A DNA stretch of 64,000 bases. Origin: Amblyomma americanum (lineage: Eukaryota; Arthropoda; Arachnida; Ixodida; Ixodidae). The notes under the pieces were generated by a model. It ran no database searches. It saw only the letters and a program-made list of their open reading frames with translations, and was not told the DNA's origin. This document shows positions 1-11,135 of the stretch, piece after piece (the first letter of the stretch is position 1; the number at the start of each line of letters is the position of its first letter). Where the stretch lies: assembly GCF_052857255.1 (NCBI RefSeq), contig NC_135505.1:48359507-48423506 (forward strand). The letters are read 5' to 3'. Position numbers and translations under genes: made by a program.

Positions 1-229
1 GGAACGGTATGATGCCTCTTGCGATGCTGATTCTCCGGTCTAGGAGCAACTACATATGTTCCCCCGATGATCACTTCAGCGTTAATGGCTTTCGTGGCCA
101 CTACGGTCACGATAATGCTTGAAAGGGGTGGGACGCCCACTTCTTACTCCAGGACACCCAGGGCAACGTCATTTTTAACAGCTTTTATCGAAGGAATGGC
201 CCCGTCTATCGCAAGCGTGATCAGCTTGG

Positions 230-699
230 ATTCCAGGTCTACGATCGCCTCATGCTCATTACAGAAACAAATCCATGCCCAAGGTCACTTCCCGGGAACC
301 TCGGAGTAGCACAACGAAGATCGCGGAATAGGTTTATCTTTTGATAGTCACTTGCGCTGTGCACCGTCGTGATGGCGTAATAAGGTGGCCTCCTGCGATG
401 CGAATATGAGGGCCGTCCCAAGCTGTCGTGACTTTCCTCAGCTGCGCAGCGAATGTTCCATTCATCACCAAGTAATCGGCTCCTGTGTCGACTAGAACGG
501 TAACAACTTTCCGGTCGTTGATAACTACTTCTAAGTCAAATGTCCTGGCTCTTGCGTTGCACGTCGTCCTGAGCGTCGGGTCGCTGCTTCGTTGGGTATG
601 GTAATCCTTTGTAGAACGTGTCGTCGAAGCTGTTCTTGGTAGCGGCGTCGTTTTGAAGGTGGTTCGCGTCGTGGTCGAAGTTTTTATTGTATGCGGCAT
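230..699 (-). pseudogene. Gypsy retroviral-type aspartic protease (broken)
   Basis: The frame at 334-699 contains the active-site motif VLVDTGADYLVM, the D-T-G-A signature of the retropepsin fold that cleaves Gag-Pol in virus-like particles. About 70 residues further on, in a shifted frame near 250-300, comes SREVTLGMD, matching the second conserved block (LG-x-D). The shift near 334 separates the two, so no functional protease is encoded. It follows the gag zinc knuckle, as expected for gag-PR order. The identity is secure; the exact N-terminus is not. Confidence 0.85.
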
Positions 700-1600
700 C
701 TTCGTGCGGCATGGTTTTTGGAGGATCTTCGGTGGTTCGCTTGGGAGCAGCCTGACGTCTAGAGGTTGCTGCCTTTAGTTTCCCCACGAGGGCTGGGATA
801 CCTTCCTCGTACCGCGGCTGCGTAGCTGGGGCGTGGTGACAGCAATGCGCAAGGCATACCGCGATAGTGAGCGCGAAAGGCCGTTCGGCGAGTACTCCTT
901 TCGACGTAGACACTCGTCGATTCCTTGCGTACATTGGCAGAAGCGTAGTCATGGTGCGTCAATGGCAAATCCACGGAGATCGATACGTTGGCATGGGCAG
1001 TGACGAAGAATACGGCTGGCCTCACCGCAATGGAAGCACAACGGTCGGTTGTCGGAAGTCATCCGGGTGTCATATTTCCTGGGGCTTGAGCGTCGTTCGT
1101 TGGCGGTGAGAGCGGGGGCAGGAAGGCGGCGTTCTGGACCAAGTAATTCATCTCGGAGAGGACGTAGGGTGTGTCGTTGGAGCTGAGGAGTGCGTACTGC
1201 AGCGGTGTAGATAATGGCCCGGGGGTTCGTGGCCACAGGAGTGCCAAGTGCCTGTTGCACTTATTCCCGCTCAACATTCATGAGAGTCGCTACTTGTGGC
1301 TGTGCGGAGGATGTCAGCAGTCGTCATAGCTCGTCGAGGACAATTTCGCGGATAACTTCCCGCAAGTAGTCGCTGGTGGTCGTCGTCGTGTCCAGGCTGA
1401 TTGCACCGACAGAGGAAGTGCGGTTGTACTGCCGAGCCCGGACGCCGGGCTCTTCTGGATCGTGCAGGATTGTGGCATGAATTCGTAGACTGTTTTTGGC
1501 GGCTGGCGAACGATGCTGCCAAAGCGTTGTTCTTTTATGCCGCGCATTAAAGACAGAACGTTCTTTTCCTCGGTCGTCTTGAGGTGGTGGTGGTAAAAAC
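700..1600 (-). pseudogene. Gypsy gag C-terminal part with degenerate CCHC zinc knuckle
   Basis: Just after the LINE insertion, frames at 1314-1547 and 1324-1602 resume gag: MRGIKEQ followed by PPKTVYEF and then ARQYNR. A nucleocapsid-type knuckle at 949-1260 reads CFHCGEASRILRHC. The usual His of C-x2-C-x4-H-x4-C is replaced by Arg, so zinc binding should be lost. Several frameshifts separate the blocks. The knuckle would normally bind the element's RNA during packaging. The frames at 536-952 continue the low-complexity linker before protease. Confidence 0.75.
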
Positions 1601-2945
1601 ATTTATTAATTATAGAGAGAGGTATTTGGGTCCGTGACCTGAAGGGTCACGCCCTTACAACCACTAGGTGGGGATGCCTAGTCAGGCACCCAATTGGCGG
1701 TTGCCGCAACCCGGGCACGCTGCGTTAAGGCCCTTTGGGCCTGGAGGGTGCAGCAGCCGGACAGGGTCGCCTCCCAGTCCTCTCGGGTGGGGTTTGGGAT
1801 AGGGGTAGGGATGGGTTCTGCTGGCAGGCCCACACCATGTGGTAGGTGTCCGACACCTCCCCACAGTGTGAGCACCGCCCGTCGAATTGAGGATTGAAAT
1901 CCTTTAGAGTTGCCGGGCACAGCATCATGTTAGTGAGCAGGCGCAGGAGTACCCGCTCGTTGGTCTTCCCCAGCCCTTTGAAAGGAGTGGGAAGAGTTTG
2001 GTGGGTGGATTTGTAGTAATCGCATATTTCCTTAAAAGAGTAAACCGGATTGAAATCGGAGTCCTGGTCATCGTCGGGCCCCGAGGGAAACGCCCGGAGA
2101 GAGAGCGCGCGGGCGGCGGCGTCGGCTGCTTCGTTTCCGTGGAGCCCAAATAATAGATCGGTGCGCAGGATCGGAGTCTCGGCTACAGTTTTGATAGATG
2201 CGATAAGCCAGGGGAGTAGCCCACCATAGCTCGACGTTTCGACAAGCCCCTCGCGAGTCGGTGATTATGTATTTGGAGGAGGAGTCGGAGGCTGCCAGGG
2301 CGATGGCGACCTCTTCTGCGTGAATTGCTGACTGGGCCTTGAAAGTAAGGGCGTCTACTGTTTTGCCCTCGTGGACGACCGCGGCCGTGTACCATCCCTT
2401 GGGGTCCGGGTCTCTACCTCTACCAGCCACCTCATGGGACTGGCGATGGTGAACACTTTCAGGGAGCTTCGGGAGGCCCAGCTCACCAACCAACACACTC
2501 GTCTCACAAAGACAGGGTCGGGTCGCCGCCTTCTAGCCCGACTTCACATCCAGCACACCCAATTCACAGAGGAGAGATGCCGCCTTCCCGTACACTGGAG
2601 ACGCGCCCTCCACGTGCGGCCTCTCCCCACCAACATGTCCAAGGAGGACAATAATGGCAGGCGCCAGGGGCGGGCGGAAGCCTTGGACCGCCATTTTGGG
2701 AATAAACCAGGAGTCTTCTACGTGGACGCCCGTCTTGAGGTCGCCGCGGCGAAAGAGGCGCTTCATCTTGTAGGCCTAATGCCTCACGAGCGAAGGAACA
2801 AGACCACTTCTGCGTACCGACACCAGAACAGAGCTGCGAGCCGTGGCTGCACGAGCCACGGCCAGGTGCCGTCTTTATTTTCTTCGCCGGGTGGCGCGCA
2901 CTATCCGGGTTCCCGGCGCCACCTAAGAAAGGGCGCTACAGTAAT
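1590..2945 (-). mobile_element. RNase H-bearing non-LTR retrotransposon, internally deleted, nested in Gypsy gag
   Basis: The minus strand reads: a 5' segment (about 2945-2500) with no recognisable reverse transcriptase, then an RNase H domain, then the C-terminal Cys-His motif, then a 3' UTR rich in TGG/CCA triplets ending near 1590 (AATAAATG present). Endonuclease and RT are absent, so this is an internally deleted, non-autonomous derivative or a rearranged copy. Gag sequence flanks it on both sides (gag blocks at 2947-3281 and 1314-1602), so it was inserted into the Gypsy copy. The target-site duplication could not be fixed by eye. Confidence 0.7.
1678..2496 (-). pseudogene. LINE ORF2 C-terminus: RNase H plus Cys-His domain (broken)
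   Basis: The frame 2068-2496 carries AIHAEEVAIALAAS (the Glu block) and KYIITDSRGA (the Asp block) of a type I RNase H. A small deletion then shifts frame. The other frame continues GLHGNEAADAAARALS, which contains the final Asp block but has lost the Pro-x-His part. Further on, CSHCGEVSDTYHMVWAC (1725-1928) is the C-terminal Cys-x2-Cys...His...Cys domain usual in RNase H-bearing LINEs. The terminal frame 1678-1920 stops with ATANWVPD. Broken by at least two shifts. Confidence 0.75.
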
Positions 2946-2946
2946 G

Positions 2947-3281
2947 TCGACGTAACCGTGGACGCGCTCATTTGGAAGCTGGATCCTGGACTGCAGGAGT
3001 CGTACCATTCTTTCTTTCCTCAAGACACTGGTGAATATCTTCAAAAGTTCCTGCTTGAAAAGCTGCCATGTCGTTAGTGACGACTCGTGGTTTTCGCACC
3101 ACGGACGTGCTGAACCCTCCAGTAAGAAATATACGTGTCCAGATTTTGCCGCATCGACCCACTTGTTGAATGATGCCACGAGCTCAAATTGGTCCAAGCA
3201 TTCTTCGGGCTCTTCGCCTAGGGATGCTTTGAAAGTTTGCGGCACCCGTGGCTGCTGCAGTATGGTCGGTGACGACATCAT
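2947..3281 (-). pseudogene. Gypsy gag capsid region (N-terminal part)
   Basis: The frame 2901-3281 begins MMSSPTILQQPRVPQTF and continues with ASFNKWVDAAKSGHVYFLLEG, TWQLFKQELLKIF and NERVHGYVDI. These match the Retrotrans_gag capsid pattern (amphipathic helices with W-x-x-F...L and R-x-x-E-x-V-x-x-Y). At 2945 the gag frame runs into the inserted LINE and the remaining residues are foreign. It lies about 215 bases from the LTR, a normal leader distance. Confidence 0.8.
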
Positions 3282-3496
3282 CGGCGAGGTTGCGGTGCTC
3301 GTAGGAGCGTCTTTTCGTTGTCTGGTGCGGTCCGGCAGAATCCCGAGCTCAGTCTCCTCTCCCTGGAGACGTCGGCTGCCTCAGTGAGCTCCTGGCTCAT
3401 CCTCGCGTACGAAACGCTGAGGGCTGGCGTCGCGACTTAAAAGGGCGTTTCGAACATGGAAGGCTTCCCAGTGCCTCCACCAGATGTCACGACTTA

Positions 3497-3865
3497 GTGA
3501 CTGCAATTCGGGAAGCAGAACGACAGCGAAAATTGCGTCTAAGCAAACTCTTTATTTTGTCTGACATGCGCCCACAATAGACTGAATTACTCGGGGGCGG
3601 TGAAGCGACAAGCGTGCTCGGCGTTCGTCGAACAGAATGCCCGCCGCTGTCGGCCGTGCTCAATTTAAAGCTGATAGCGAATTTTCAGATAAAGCATGCA
3701 AAGTTGCCAGAACATTCTGGAACAACGTAGAATCAGCTCTGCCTGCATGCCATCAATCGAGATAAATATGGTCGCGTCGTGCATCCCAAAAGAAGCGATA
3801 AAACGGTGCGCCGGCAGTATTGAACAATGAACAAACAAGTACTGCAAAGATTCCCGGCAATATCA
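3497..3865 (-). repeat. Gypsy-1 5' LTR (partial)
   Basis: The segment from GTGACTGC (3497) through the region near 3865 aligns by eye to 30149-30720: the shared blocks include AGCAGAACGACAGCGAAAA, CGAACAGAATGCCCGCCGCTG and AATGAACAAACA. It sits directly upstream of gag on the minus strand, as a 5' LTR should. Homology to the 30-kb LTR stops near 3865, so the outer (U3) end seems truncated. The 30-kb LTR has an extra block of about 150 bases (30225-30385) missing here. Confidence 0.75.
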
Positions 3866-4124
3866 GCTAACCTATCTGCATGCATGTGTGGGATCCTGGT
3901 TGGTAGAAAATGATGTGTAGCATTCTACTAATCCGCCTCTCCTTGTCGGGTGTTGAGCTTTCAAATGCGGCACAAGTCACAGGCTACGACTGGTATTTAG
4001 AGCGCAGATCTCAGGCGTCCTATCCCGGATTTAGCGGCGTGCTTCGCCTTCGTTGGCGTAACCAAGGGAGAAGCTCTGCGGAGGATGATAGACCGCGATA
4101 GCGAAGAGAGTGCGAGGAGGAAAG
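3866..4124. other. Spacer without gene
   Basis: Between the Gypsy LTR and the start of the long duplication. It is purine-rich on the plus strand near 4060-4125. No coding signal or known repeat end is recognised. Confidence 0.5.
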
Positions 4125-5639
4125 CGGAGGATGAGGGTAAGGTGGGTAGCGCTTAGCACGGACGGTCTCGAAGCGCAAGAATTTATCCCGTGTTTGTCCG
4201 TTAGCGGAGTTTGAGCAAAACAATTGCCTTTGTAAATGCCTCACTACTAAGTCGACACATGAACCGCGCCGCGAGGGAAGGCAGAGGTGAAAGAGATAGA
4301 AAAAACGGAAAAAAATGGTAGGAAAAGATAGAATCAGTGTCGTAGTGGAGGACTCCCATCCCGCTGAGACCGGCCGTGAATGAAAACAGCTTGCCCTGCA
4401 GAGAGCCGCGGCACCTGGTCGCCGATGATTTTATTGGTAATGTATGCTTCTCCAGTGTAGCCAGTGCTAGAAACGCGTTGGCAGTTTGCTGTAGGCAAGC
4501 CTCATTGGCTGCGGAATGCAGTGCTCGCTGGCCAAGTCGAAACCCAGATTTTCAGTAGTTCGGCACAGTGTGTGTCGACAGCCTACGGTGCGAGTAGCCC
4601 GGCAGCTGCGCACAAAAAATCCCATTACGGAGGAGTGTATTCGTCAGCGAATTTTTTTGCACGTTGAATATCATCACGGCGATCCATATTTAGTGCTAAC
4701 ATCTTGCATTCACTTGCAGGTAAACTCAGCAAGGGTATCTGCAACAAGCAGGTGATGGTGAGCTGTGACACCACGTTTTCCGAGCATGCTCAGGCACATA
4801 CCCATAGGGGCATGTCGGTGAGCAGTGCGTCACCATAGACCCGAGCACCAACGGTTAGCCGGACGTGGCAGCGCCATGTCCAGGGAAAAGGACTTCCTGG
4901 TAGTTGAGCCAACGCCGACTGTTGCATCCTTAAGGCCCTCGGAGGAAGCGGCACGCAACTTTGGCCCGAGTGTCCGGGAGACGGCATCTCTGGCTTTACC
5001 GGACCGCGGTAATCGGCAGTCGCGTTTTCGTAACTTCCCCTCTGTCTTTCACTTCCCTATCTCTGTTTTCGCTGCTGTCCTATCCTATGCTATCTTCTCC
5101 CTTTTTTCCTGGCGGCTAGGGTTAACTTATGTGGTTGACAAACCAGTGTTCCGCCATGTTGGCTTTTAGTGCTGCTGTAGAGCTCACGTGGGCACGGCTT
5201 TTTAAATGTTCGTGTCCTGTCCACATGCTGGGCTCTGTGATTAGCGGCTGGCTCCGTTGCCGAACATCACACGTAATTTCTGGAACCCCATTTTTTTCAA
5301 ACCGATCTCTCTCGTGCGTGATGGCGTACCAAGACAGGTAAATTCTTCTCAAAGAATCCATTCAACTTCACGTGGGGCACTTTGATCATGCAGAAAAAAC
5401 TGCACGACTCATTTTACGTTTCGTTCTCACAGAACCCTTAGAGATACCATAAGCCAGGGCTAAAACACCAAGAAATTTAGAAATAGCAGCCTCTCACTAG
5501 AATTAGTGTATAACTATCATTACCAAAAATTTGAAAAATAACATCTTTTAGAGATATTCCTGAAACAGTCAGCTCACACCGATCAATAAATCTAAGAGGG
5601 GGTCTTAAGTTTGTAACCGAAATGTACTGACAATGCCTG

Positions 5640-6320
5640 AAGGATCAGGAAATACGCACGACATACATTGTCATGACTTTTTAAATAAACGTACTGCCAG
5701 AATCTCTAAAAAGAAAGGCTACATAAAGCTGGAAGTAAGGCAAATTATCTCATATCCAAGGCGCTGCTATAAGCGCACACGACACGGCCAAAACTCCCAG
5801 ACCCGCCAGGGCAAACTGAAATGTGTTAAATGTGCTTCAAAAGAGCACGGATCTGATAAGTGCAATTGATCCACACCCTTTCGCAAATTACGAGCGCAGC
5901 CGTCCTGCATAGTTACATGGAAACAGATGAAAGAAATGGCCGCAATCAAAGTAAACCAAGACAACAAAACAACCTTTAGGGATGCGGCGAAGCAAGATTT
6001 TTGATACACAAGCCTAGCTTCTCTCTTATTGTGCAACCGCGCACGGCGCCACAGTGGTTTTCAGCGCCTGCCCAGGCCACACTCAGTGAGCCTGGTGAGG
6101 GCCACCTGTGCTCTCGGTGGCAGCAGCACTTTGGCAACACAGTCTACGCGGGCCTCCAGGTCAGCGGTTCTCAAGGCCTCTAACTACATGGAGGAGCCCA
6201 ATACAAACACAGCCGTGCGTATTGGAGAGACATCCGGAGTATTTGAGAATGTGATGGACACCAGTCGAGGCAGTCCTGTGTTGTCGACGTCCGAGAGACG
6301 GCGGGTCTCCTTAGATTGAC
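5640..6320 (+). pseudogene. LINE ORF1 relic with zinc knuckle (copy 1)
   Basis: The frame 5633-5869 contains RRCYKR...RQGKLKCVKCASKEHGSDKC, the decayed version of the paired CCHC knuckles seen better at 34044-34493. The following bases through 6319 match the downstream ORF1 tail of the other copy (MDTSRGSPVLSTSERRR). ORF1 of such LINEs is an RNA-binding Gag-like protein. The frame has lost its first Cys spacing and is truncated by a stop. Its presence in both copies shows the LINE was there before the segment duplicated. Confidence 0.6.
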
Positions 6321-6719
6321 TAAAAAAGCGAAGCAGCGTAATAGGAATTTTTAAAAGACCATCGAGTTTTTTCAGTTTACATATATAATGAAGGCGGCTC
6401 TAATACACTCGAACTGCAGGAAACTATGGATAACCAATATGAAAAGCTAGCCACACACTCCCCTGCGGCCTCGTTTTCACAGGAGACGAACTTATTCGAA
6501 ACACGAATACAACTAAAGAACTATACGCTCTTCCACTGAGAACAAGAGCAGGTGAGCCAGCAATCTGGTGATATTGCTATCACACTTCAAAATGCAGTCA
6601 TAACTAGAGAACACCTTCTAAAACTAGTTTAGTAGCTCTGGCTGCCATCCAAGACAGATGCAAAATAATTACAGAATGCTGTGCATATCGGAAGCCCCAT
6701 CCGAGCGTAAGCATTCAAG

Positions 6720-7010
6720 AATTTCAGTGCCTTTTAGACTAGCTTCCCCAGGTATATTTAATATTAGAAGATTTTAACGCGCACTCCACCATGTTTTTGG
6801 GTACTGACAAAGCTGAAAGTAGACGACAATAAATAATTTTATAGTGTGTAAAAACCTGTGACTAATAAACACTGGAGACAACTTATTTTCCCCTAGTTCA
6901 AGAAAAATGTTCTTTATAGATTTATTTTTCAGTTCACCCTAACGTTTTACAGAATTTAAATTGGATGTCTCAGATAACCCGCGTTGAAGCGATCTCTAAA
7001 TTTAATAATC
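6720..7010 (+). pseudogene. LINE ORF2 apurinic-like endonuclease relic (copy 1)
   Basis: Near 6760 the translation reads ILEDFNAHSTMFLG, a variant of the GDFN-x-H block of the LINE endonuclease. Around 6930-6990 comes KMFFIDLFFSS and then LDVSDNPR, corresponding to the conserved region ahead of the catalytic S-D-H. Stops interrupt it throughout. In copy 2 the same blocks are split by a Penelope insertion (35245-36314). No RT is left in copy 1, consistent with a deletion after 7380. Confidence 0.55.
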
Positions 7011-8145
7011 ATCTCAATATCTTAATATAAAGTCAACTAAACAAACTCAGGGCCTTGTAAAGTGCATTTAGCCCACTGTGCACTGTTCCCGAAAATGGGC
7101 CAGGCTAGATTAAATAGCTACCGACAACATCAGTGTAAATTAACCTCATGAATTTTTCAAGAACTCTATTGTTACCGCTGCGCGCCTAGCTACTCCTGAC
7201 TCCTCTAGAGCAGTGAAGCAAAATCATAACGCTTGGAAAACACAAGTATCATGCAAAAAAAACTATACCTCAGGAATTTTGGAATGTATAGCCAGCACAG
7301 TAGAGATTATTAAACTTCAAAAGGTGAGACCGAAAGCCCGAAGCATTACTCTATGGATGTTTACTCTATGGATGTTTACCTAAAATAGACGTTAAACTAG
7401 TAACTATTTTCGCGAGAAACGTAACTGCTTTATGGACTACTAAACGAGCCTGCGAAGCAACGGTTGATTACAGGAAGCAAAGGCACTGTTTTAAGCGCTC
7501 AATGTCAAATCAGCTGTCCGTCGAACGATGAAGATCTTGTGTCGCCGCCTCTCCCCGTAAAGATTTAGCTTGCACGGTGCACCGATATAAAAGGAATGGG
7601 CATAGCTCATTACCCAATGCATGAACTACCACTTTTCTCAGTATGATACATCACAACTTAAGCAGTTGCTGTGGAGACGAATGCGCCAAACAGGAAGTCA
7701 ATTGCTTGGAGATATTTGTACAAGAACGGAAATATTTAAACACATTTTTTTTCAGGGAACCTGCTTCGAATGAATTGTTCCTTGGAGGCCATTTTACAGT
7801 CTTCCGGTTTTGGTAAAACTCATTAAACGATATTTTACAAAAAGTGTATTGCATCTAATTTTTATTGCAAGCAATATCGTGTATAGCCGTTCGTTGTTTC
7901 GCTGTTTGTTTTCATGCTTTGTATAGGCCCAGCTGTGTGTATCAAAACGAAATAAACATACCAAAAATATTAATAGAAACTGTTGCACAATCCTCCACCA
8001 ATCATTTTAATTCGTTTGTCGTGCTGATTCTCTTGTAGCTTTGCCTTCAGTGGGTGACACAACAGGGGTAACGGGTTAATGGCTATTTATGCGGAGCCAG
8101 TCATTCTGTGCCTAACATTCGCAGTTCTTGTGAAGTCTTCATACT

Positions 8146-8290
8146 ATTTTGGCTCATTAGTGCTGCGGTTAAGATATCCGGCGTCGCATGTGTAGGCTGG
8201 GGCTTGTGCCGGTGGGGCTTGTCAGACCCAAATTGCTCTTCTCGAGGAACCTTTCGCCCGCAATCATTAATTAAACTTCCACTTTGGATG
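8146..8290 (+). repeat. SINE-like tRNA-derived head (duplication copy 1)
   Basis: GCTCATTAGTGCTGCGGTTA resembles an A-box region of tick tRNA-derived SINEs, followed by the body GGTGGGGCTTGTCAGACCC. The same sequence is at 40757-40890, and a more diverged version lies near 38043-38145. The B box is not convincing, so this is a relic or a non-tRNA repeat. Confidence 0.4.
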
Positions 8291-9089
8291 CTGCGCTGCT
8301 TGGATAGAGAGAATATATCAATAACGGTGAAAGACTGACGGTTCTTATTGCTAGTTCACAAAAAGCTAAAATGGCTTTCGAAAAGTACCATTCGGACTCA
8401 CTGTGCAACAGTAATGAGCGCTTTTTATTTCGTCGAACGAGAAAATGATTTAAATTTAAAAGAAATGAAATTCTCCCCACTTCACTCCATGAAAAAATGG
8501 AAGAAGCAGTGAAAGGAAGCAAAGCAGCCCTAGTCTCTGATGAAAATCTATTTCTCGCACTACACAGAAATCCACACTAACACGACATTTGGTACCTTAA
8601 CCTAGGATTGGTGATTTCATAGAGTGCTTTTAAACTTATATTTGTTTTAAGAAATGCAACACTACAGAGTTGTTTGTTACTGCTCAAGAATACAAGAGCA
8701 CCGAATCGGTTACATTGACGCACCAACACCAAGCTACGGTTGCCCAGGATTGGAGGTGGATCCAAAATGCAAGACTGGGGAGCAGGGCTCTTTGAAGCCT
8801 TTTATTTATTGAGGCAGGATTCAATTTACTGCAATAATACCATCCACAGCGAGAACCTCGAAAGCATTTGTTTCATTACCGGTGAAATTCATCTGCCTTT
8901 TCTTTTCGTAAGAAAAACAACGACCTTATTCCCCAGGTCAGCGACTTTTCCCTGCGAAAGTGCCACACGAACATACAAGATTTTTAGTGCGAGAGCACTA
9001 ATCTGTAGGTTCAGAGCCTAGCAAAATCGCCTTTTCGCGACGTACGTCCGGAGGTTCAGAGCCCAGCAAAAATAAATCGCCCCAATATC

Positions 9090-9180
9090 AACGACAGGGA
9101 GTCGCGGCGGAGCTAACAGATCAGCTTCATACCCCGCTGTGCGAGACCACTAGGCTGTTGCCGCAGATTCTTTTTTTTAT
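9090..9180 (-). repeat. tRNA-derived SINE head, decayed (duplication copy 1)
   Basis: On the minus strand CAGCCTAGTGG (A-box-like) is followed at about 60 bases by the remains of a B box (GCGACTCCC). The better preserved counterpart at 42036-42125 has good A and B boxes. The A-to-B spacing is longer than in a functional tRNA, so this is a SINE fragment. Confidence 0.4.
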
Positions 9181-11135
9181 CCATTGAAATTTATTACGCA
9201 GGGCTATCAAATGCTTTTCGTACACAGGTAGGATTTCGCAATGCGGACACGCATTCTCATGTCTTCGAAGACTGCACTCCACCTGGACATCAAAATTGCG
9301 GGATGCATACAAATGCGCCAAAAAACAACAATCATTCAGGTGGCCAGCTACGCACTGCATAACACACGATGGCGCAAACGTCACTGAACAGCGATTCAGA
9401 TCGACGAGGTGGTTCGATGCGTCCATCTATAATGCAGCTCTTCCACAGGCTAAAACATTCAATCAGCATGAACAGATCGCGCTGAATCCCGCTGTGTTCG
9501 GAGAGGCAAGAAGTTTATAGTCTACGGCGATTTTTCAATGTTCTTTATGATTTTCCTCTGAAGTATGTCTCAGAAAAACTGTGCGTCACGTCACGGCACA
9601 AAGCAATGATCTATCATCATTGGTTGGCTACAACAGCCGACGGGTAACCGGCCATCGCACAAAGGTCCCTTTGGTGCGAAGCCAGGCCTTGAAAGGTAGA
9701 GTTAGAATGTGGAGTTTAGAAAGAAAACTTTTCGCAGCCAATATGCAGCAGATTTGCTCAACTCGCTTCCCTGCAATAGAATCCATAAAAATATGGTAAG
9801 GATACCATTACACGGGCATAGGGGATCGAGATTCTATTAGTGCTTTTGTCATGTAACCTCTTCAGAGGTGAAATAAATATTGCAACCAGAAGCGAAGAGT
9901 CACGGAAGGAAATGTATTAGCAGCCCCCTTCAGGAAAGCCCACAAAAATCCCTCAGAGCTATTACCAGTCAAAACAGACAAGGCAGACGAGAACCCTGTC
10001 GCCTTCTAAGCAGCACTATTAGAAAGAGATGGCTTGAAGCTTTGAAAAAATAACAGTCAATCCAGATGGCGAACAAAGAACAGAACAAGGCGGACTCCTC
10101 CAGAGTCGAGAGAGAGAAACAAATTGTCTCTACGCATAAGCTCCCACTGAGAGCGCCGAACAAAGGTCGCGAATTATATTTGCAGCGCTTCTTTCCTAAT
10201 CCTCGCACAGTGCATAACTTGCAACGCATCGATAAGCTTTGCAACCTGGAAGGTGGTGCAAGCATGTGTCCGAGAAAAAATCGAGAGCTCCCGACCCATC
10301 CACGCCTCACAGAGAGACTTTGTAACTCCCAATATGACCCAATGATCCAGACCTGATGAAGTGCGACTTTTAGACACTTTATCAAATCGGCCGTCTCATG
10401 CCACGAGAACGATTAGGTTTCGTACTCCAACAACCAATTACATTTTTTAAAGGTCTGAAAACGAGCATGGAATAAAAGGCAGAGAAAATTTTTGCATTTT
10501 TTTCCGTGCAAGGAAAAAAGGTGTTTGTAAATTTCCGCTATATTTCATAAAGACAAAGTTGAAAAACCACGGTATAAGCAAAACACGTTCATCAGATTGT
10601 AACTTCTAAATGCCATTTGTATCTTGAATGGCTTGCCACTGAGGTCAACATGACACAGTAAAAACCCCTAGGTTGGGTTTCTTGCAAATAAAAGACCCTC
10701 ACAGTTTATAGTTCCACTGAATATTTATGACTAAGTGGTTTAGAAGCGCCACTGCGAATGTGAATGCCCAACTGCGGTTCCTGCTTTTACTCTGTCTCTT
10801 GTTTCTTAAGGAAAGCACCACTTTGCCTTCGTGTCACGCCATTATTCGCGCTTATAGTTTCAGCGTTATGCTCTGTACCACACAATCCATCAACTGAAGC
10901 CTAGTATGAGAGGGCCTAATGTGCAAGCGAAATCTTGTCACATATGCAGAGGACAAATTTTTCATAACGGTTGCAGATTGTAGATAGATTTGGAAGGTTT
11001 GGAAGACTGAAAATGGTAAGAACACGATGATGAGGCTCTTTGTTCACATCAGGTAGGGTGCGGTTAATAGTAAAAGAAGCATGCTATTGCGTTCTAGCAT
11101 TTTTTACGCGTTGCCTAATTAAAACATATATCACT

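Larger units (their letters stand above)
1..3865 (-). mobile_element. Gypsy LTR retrotransposon, 5' half (Gypsy-1), interrupted
   Basis: Reading leftward from 3865 the order is 5' LTR, gag, zinc knuckle, aspartic protease, then the start of pol running off the window at base 1. This is the canonical Ty3/Gypsy order. Gag is split by a LINE insertion (about 1590-2945). All frames carry stops or shifts, so the element is dead. Integrase and the 3' LTR would lie outside the window. Its LTR is related to the one at 30149-30720, so the element at 30-32 kb belongs to the same or a sister family. Confidence 0.85.
4125..11135 (+). repeat. Long diverged duplication, copy 1 (7.0 kb)
   Basis: This segment is collinear with 32440-44120 from the block GTAGCGCT at its start to AATTAAAACATAT at its end. 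Matching landmarks include 4321/32629, 5161/33490, 6760/35192, 7560/40150, 8700/41390, 9121/42080, 10141/43088 and 10981/43961. By eye identity is around 80%. It contains a dead LINE (5640-7010) and two SINE-like pieces. The stretches 4125-5630, 7010-8145 and 9180-11135 hold no gene that I recognise; short open frames there are not conserved in the other copy. Compared with copy 2 it lacks about 2.9 kb after 7380. Confidence 0.8.

Noticed and set aside
2371..2955. 194-codon plus-strand open frame
   Set aside because: Antisense of the nested LINE; no motif on this strand, and the high GC content favours long chance frames.
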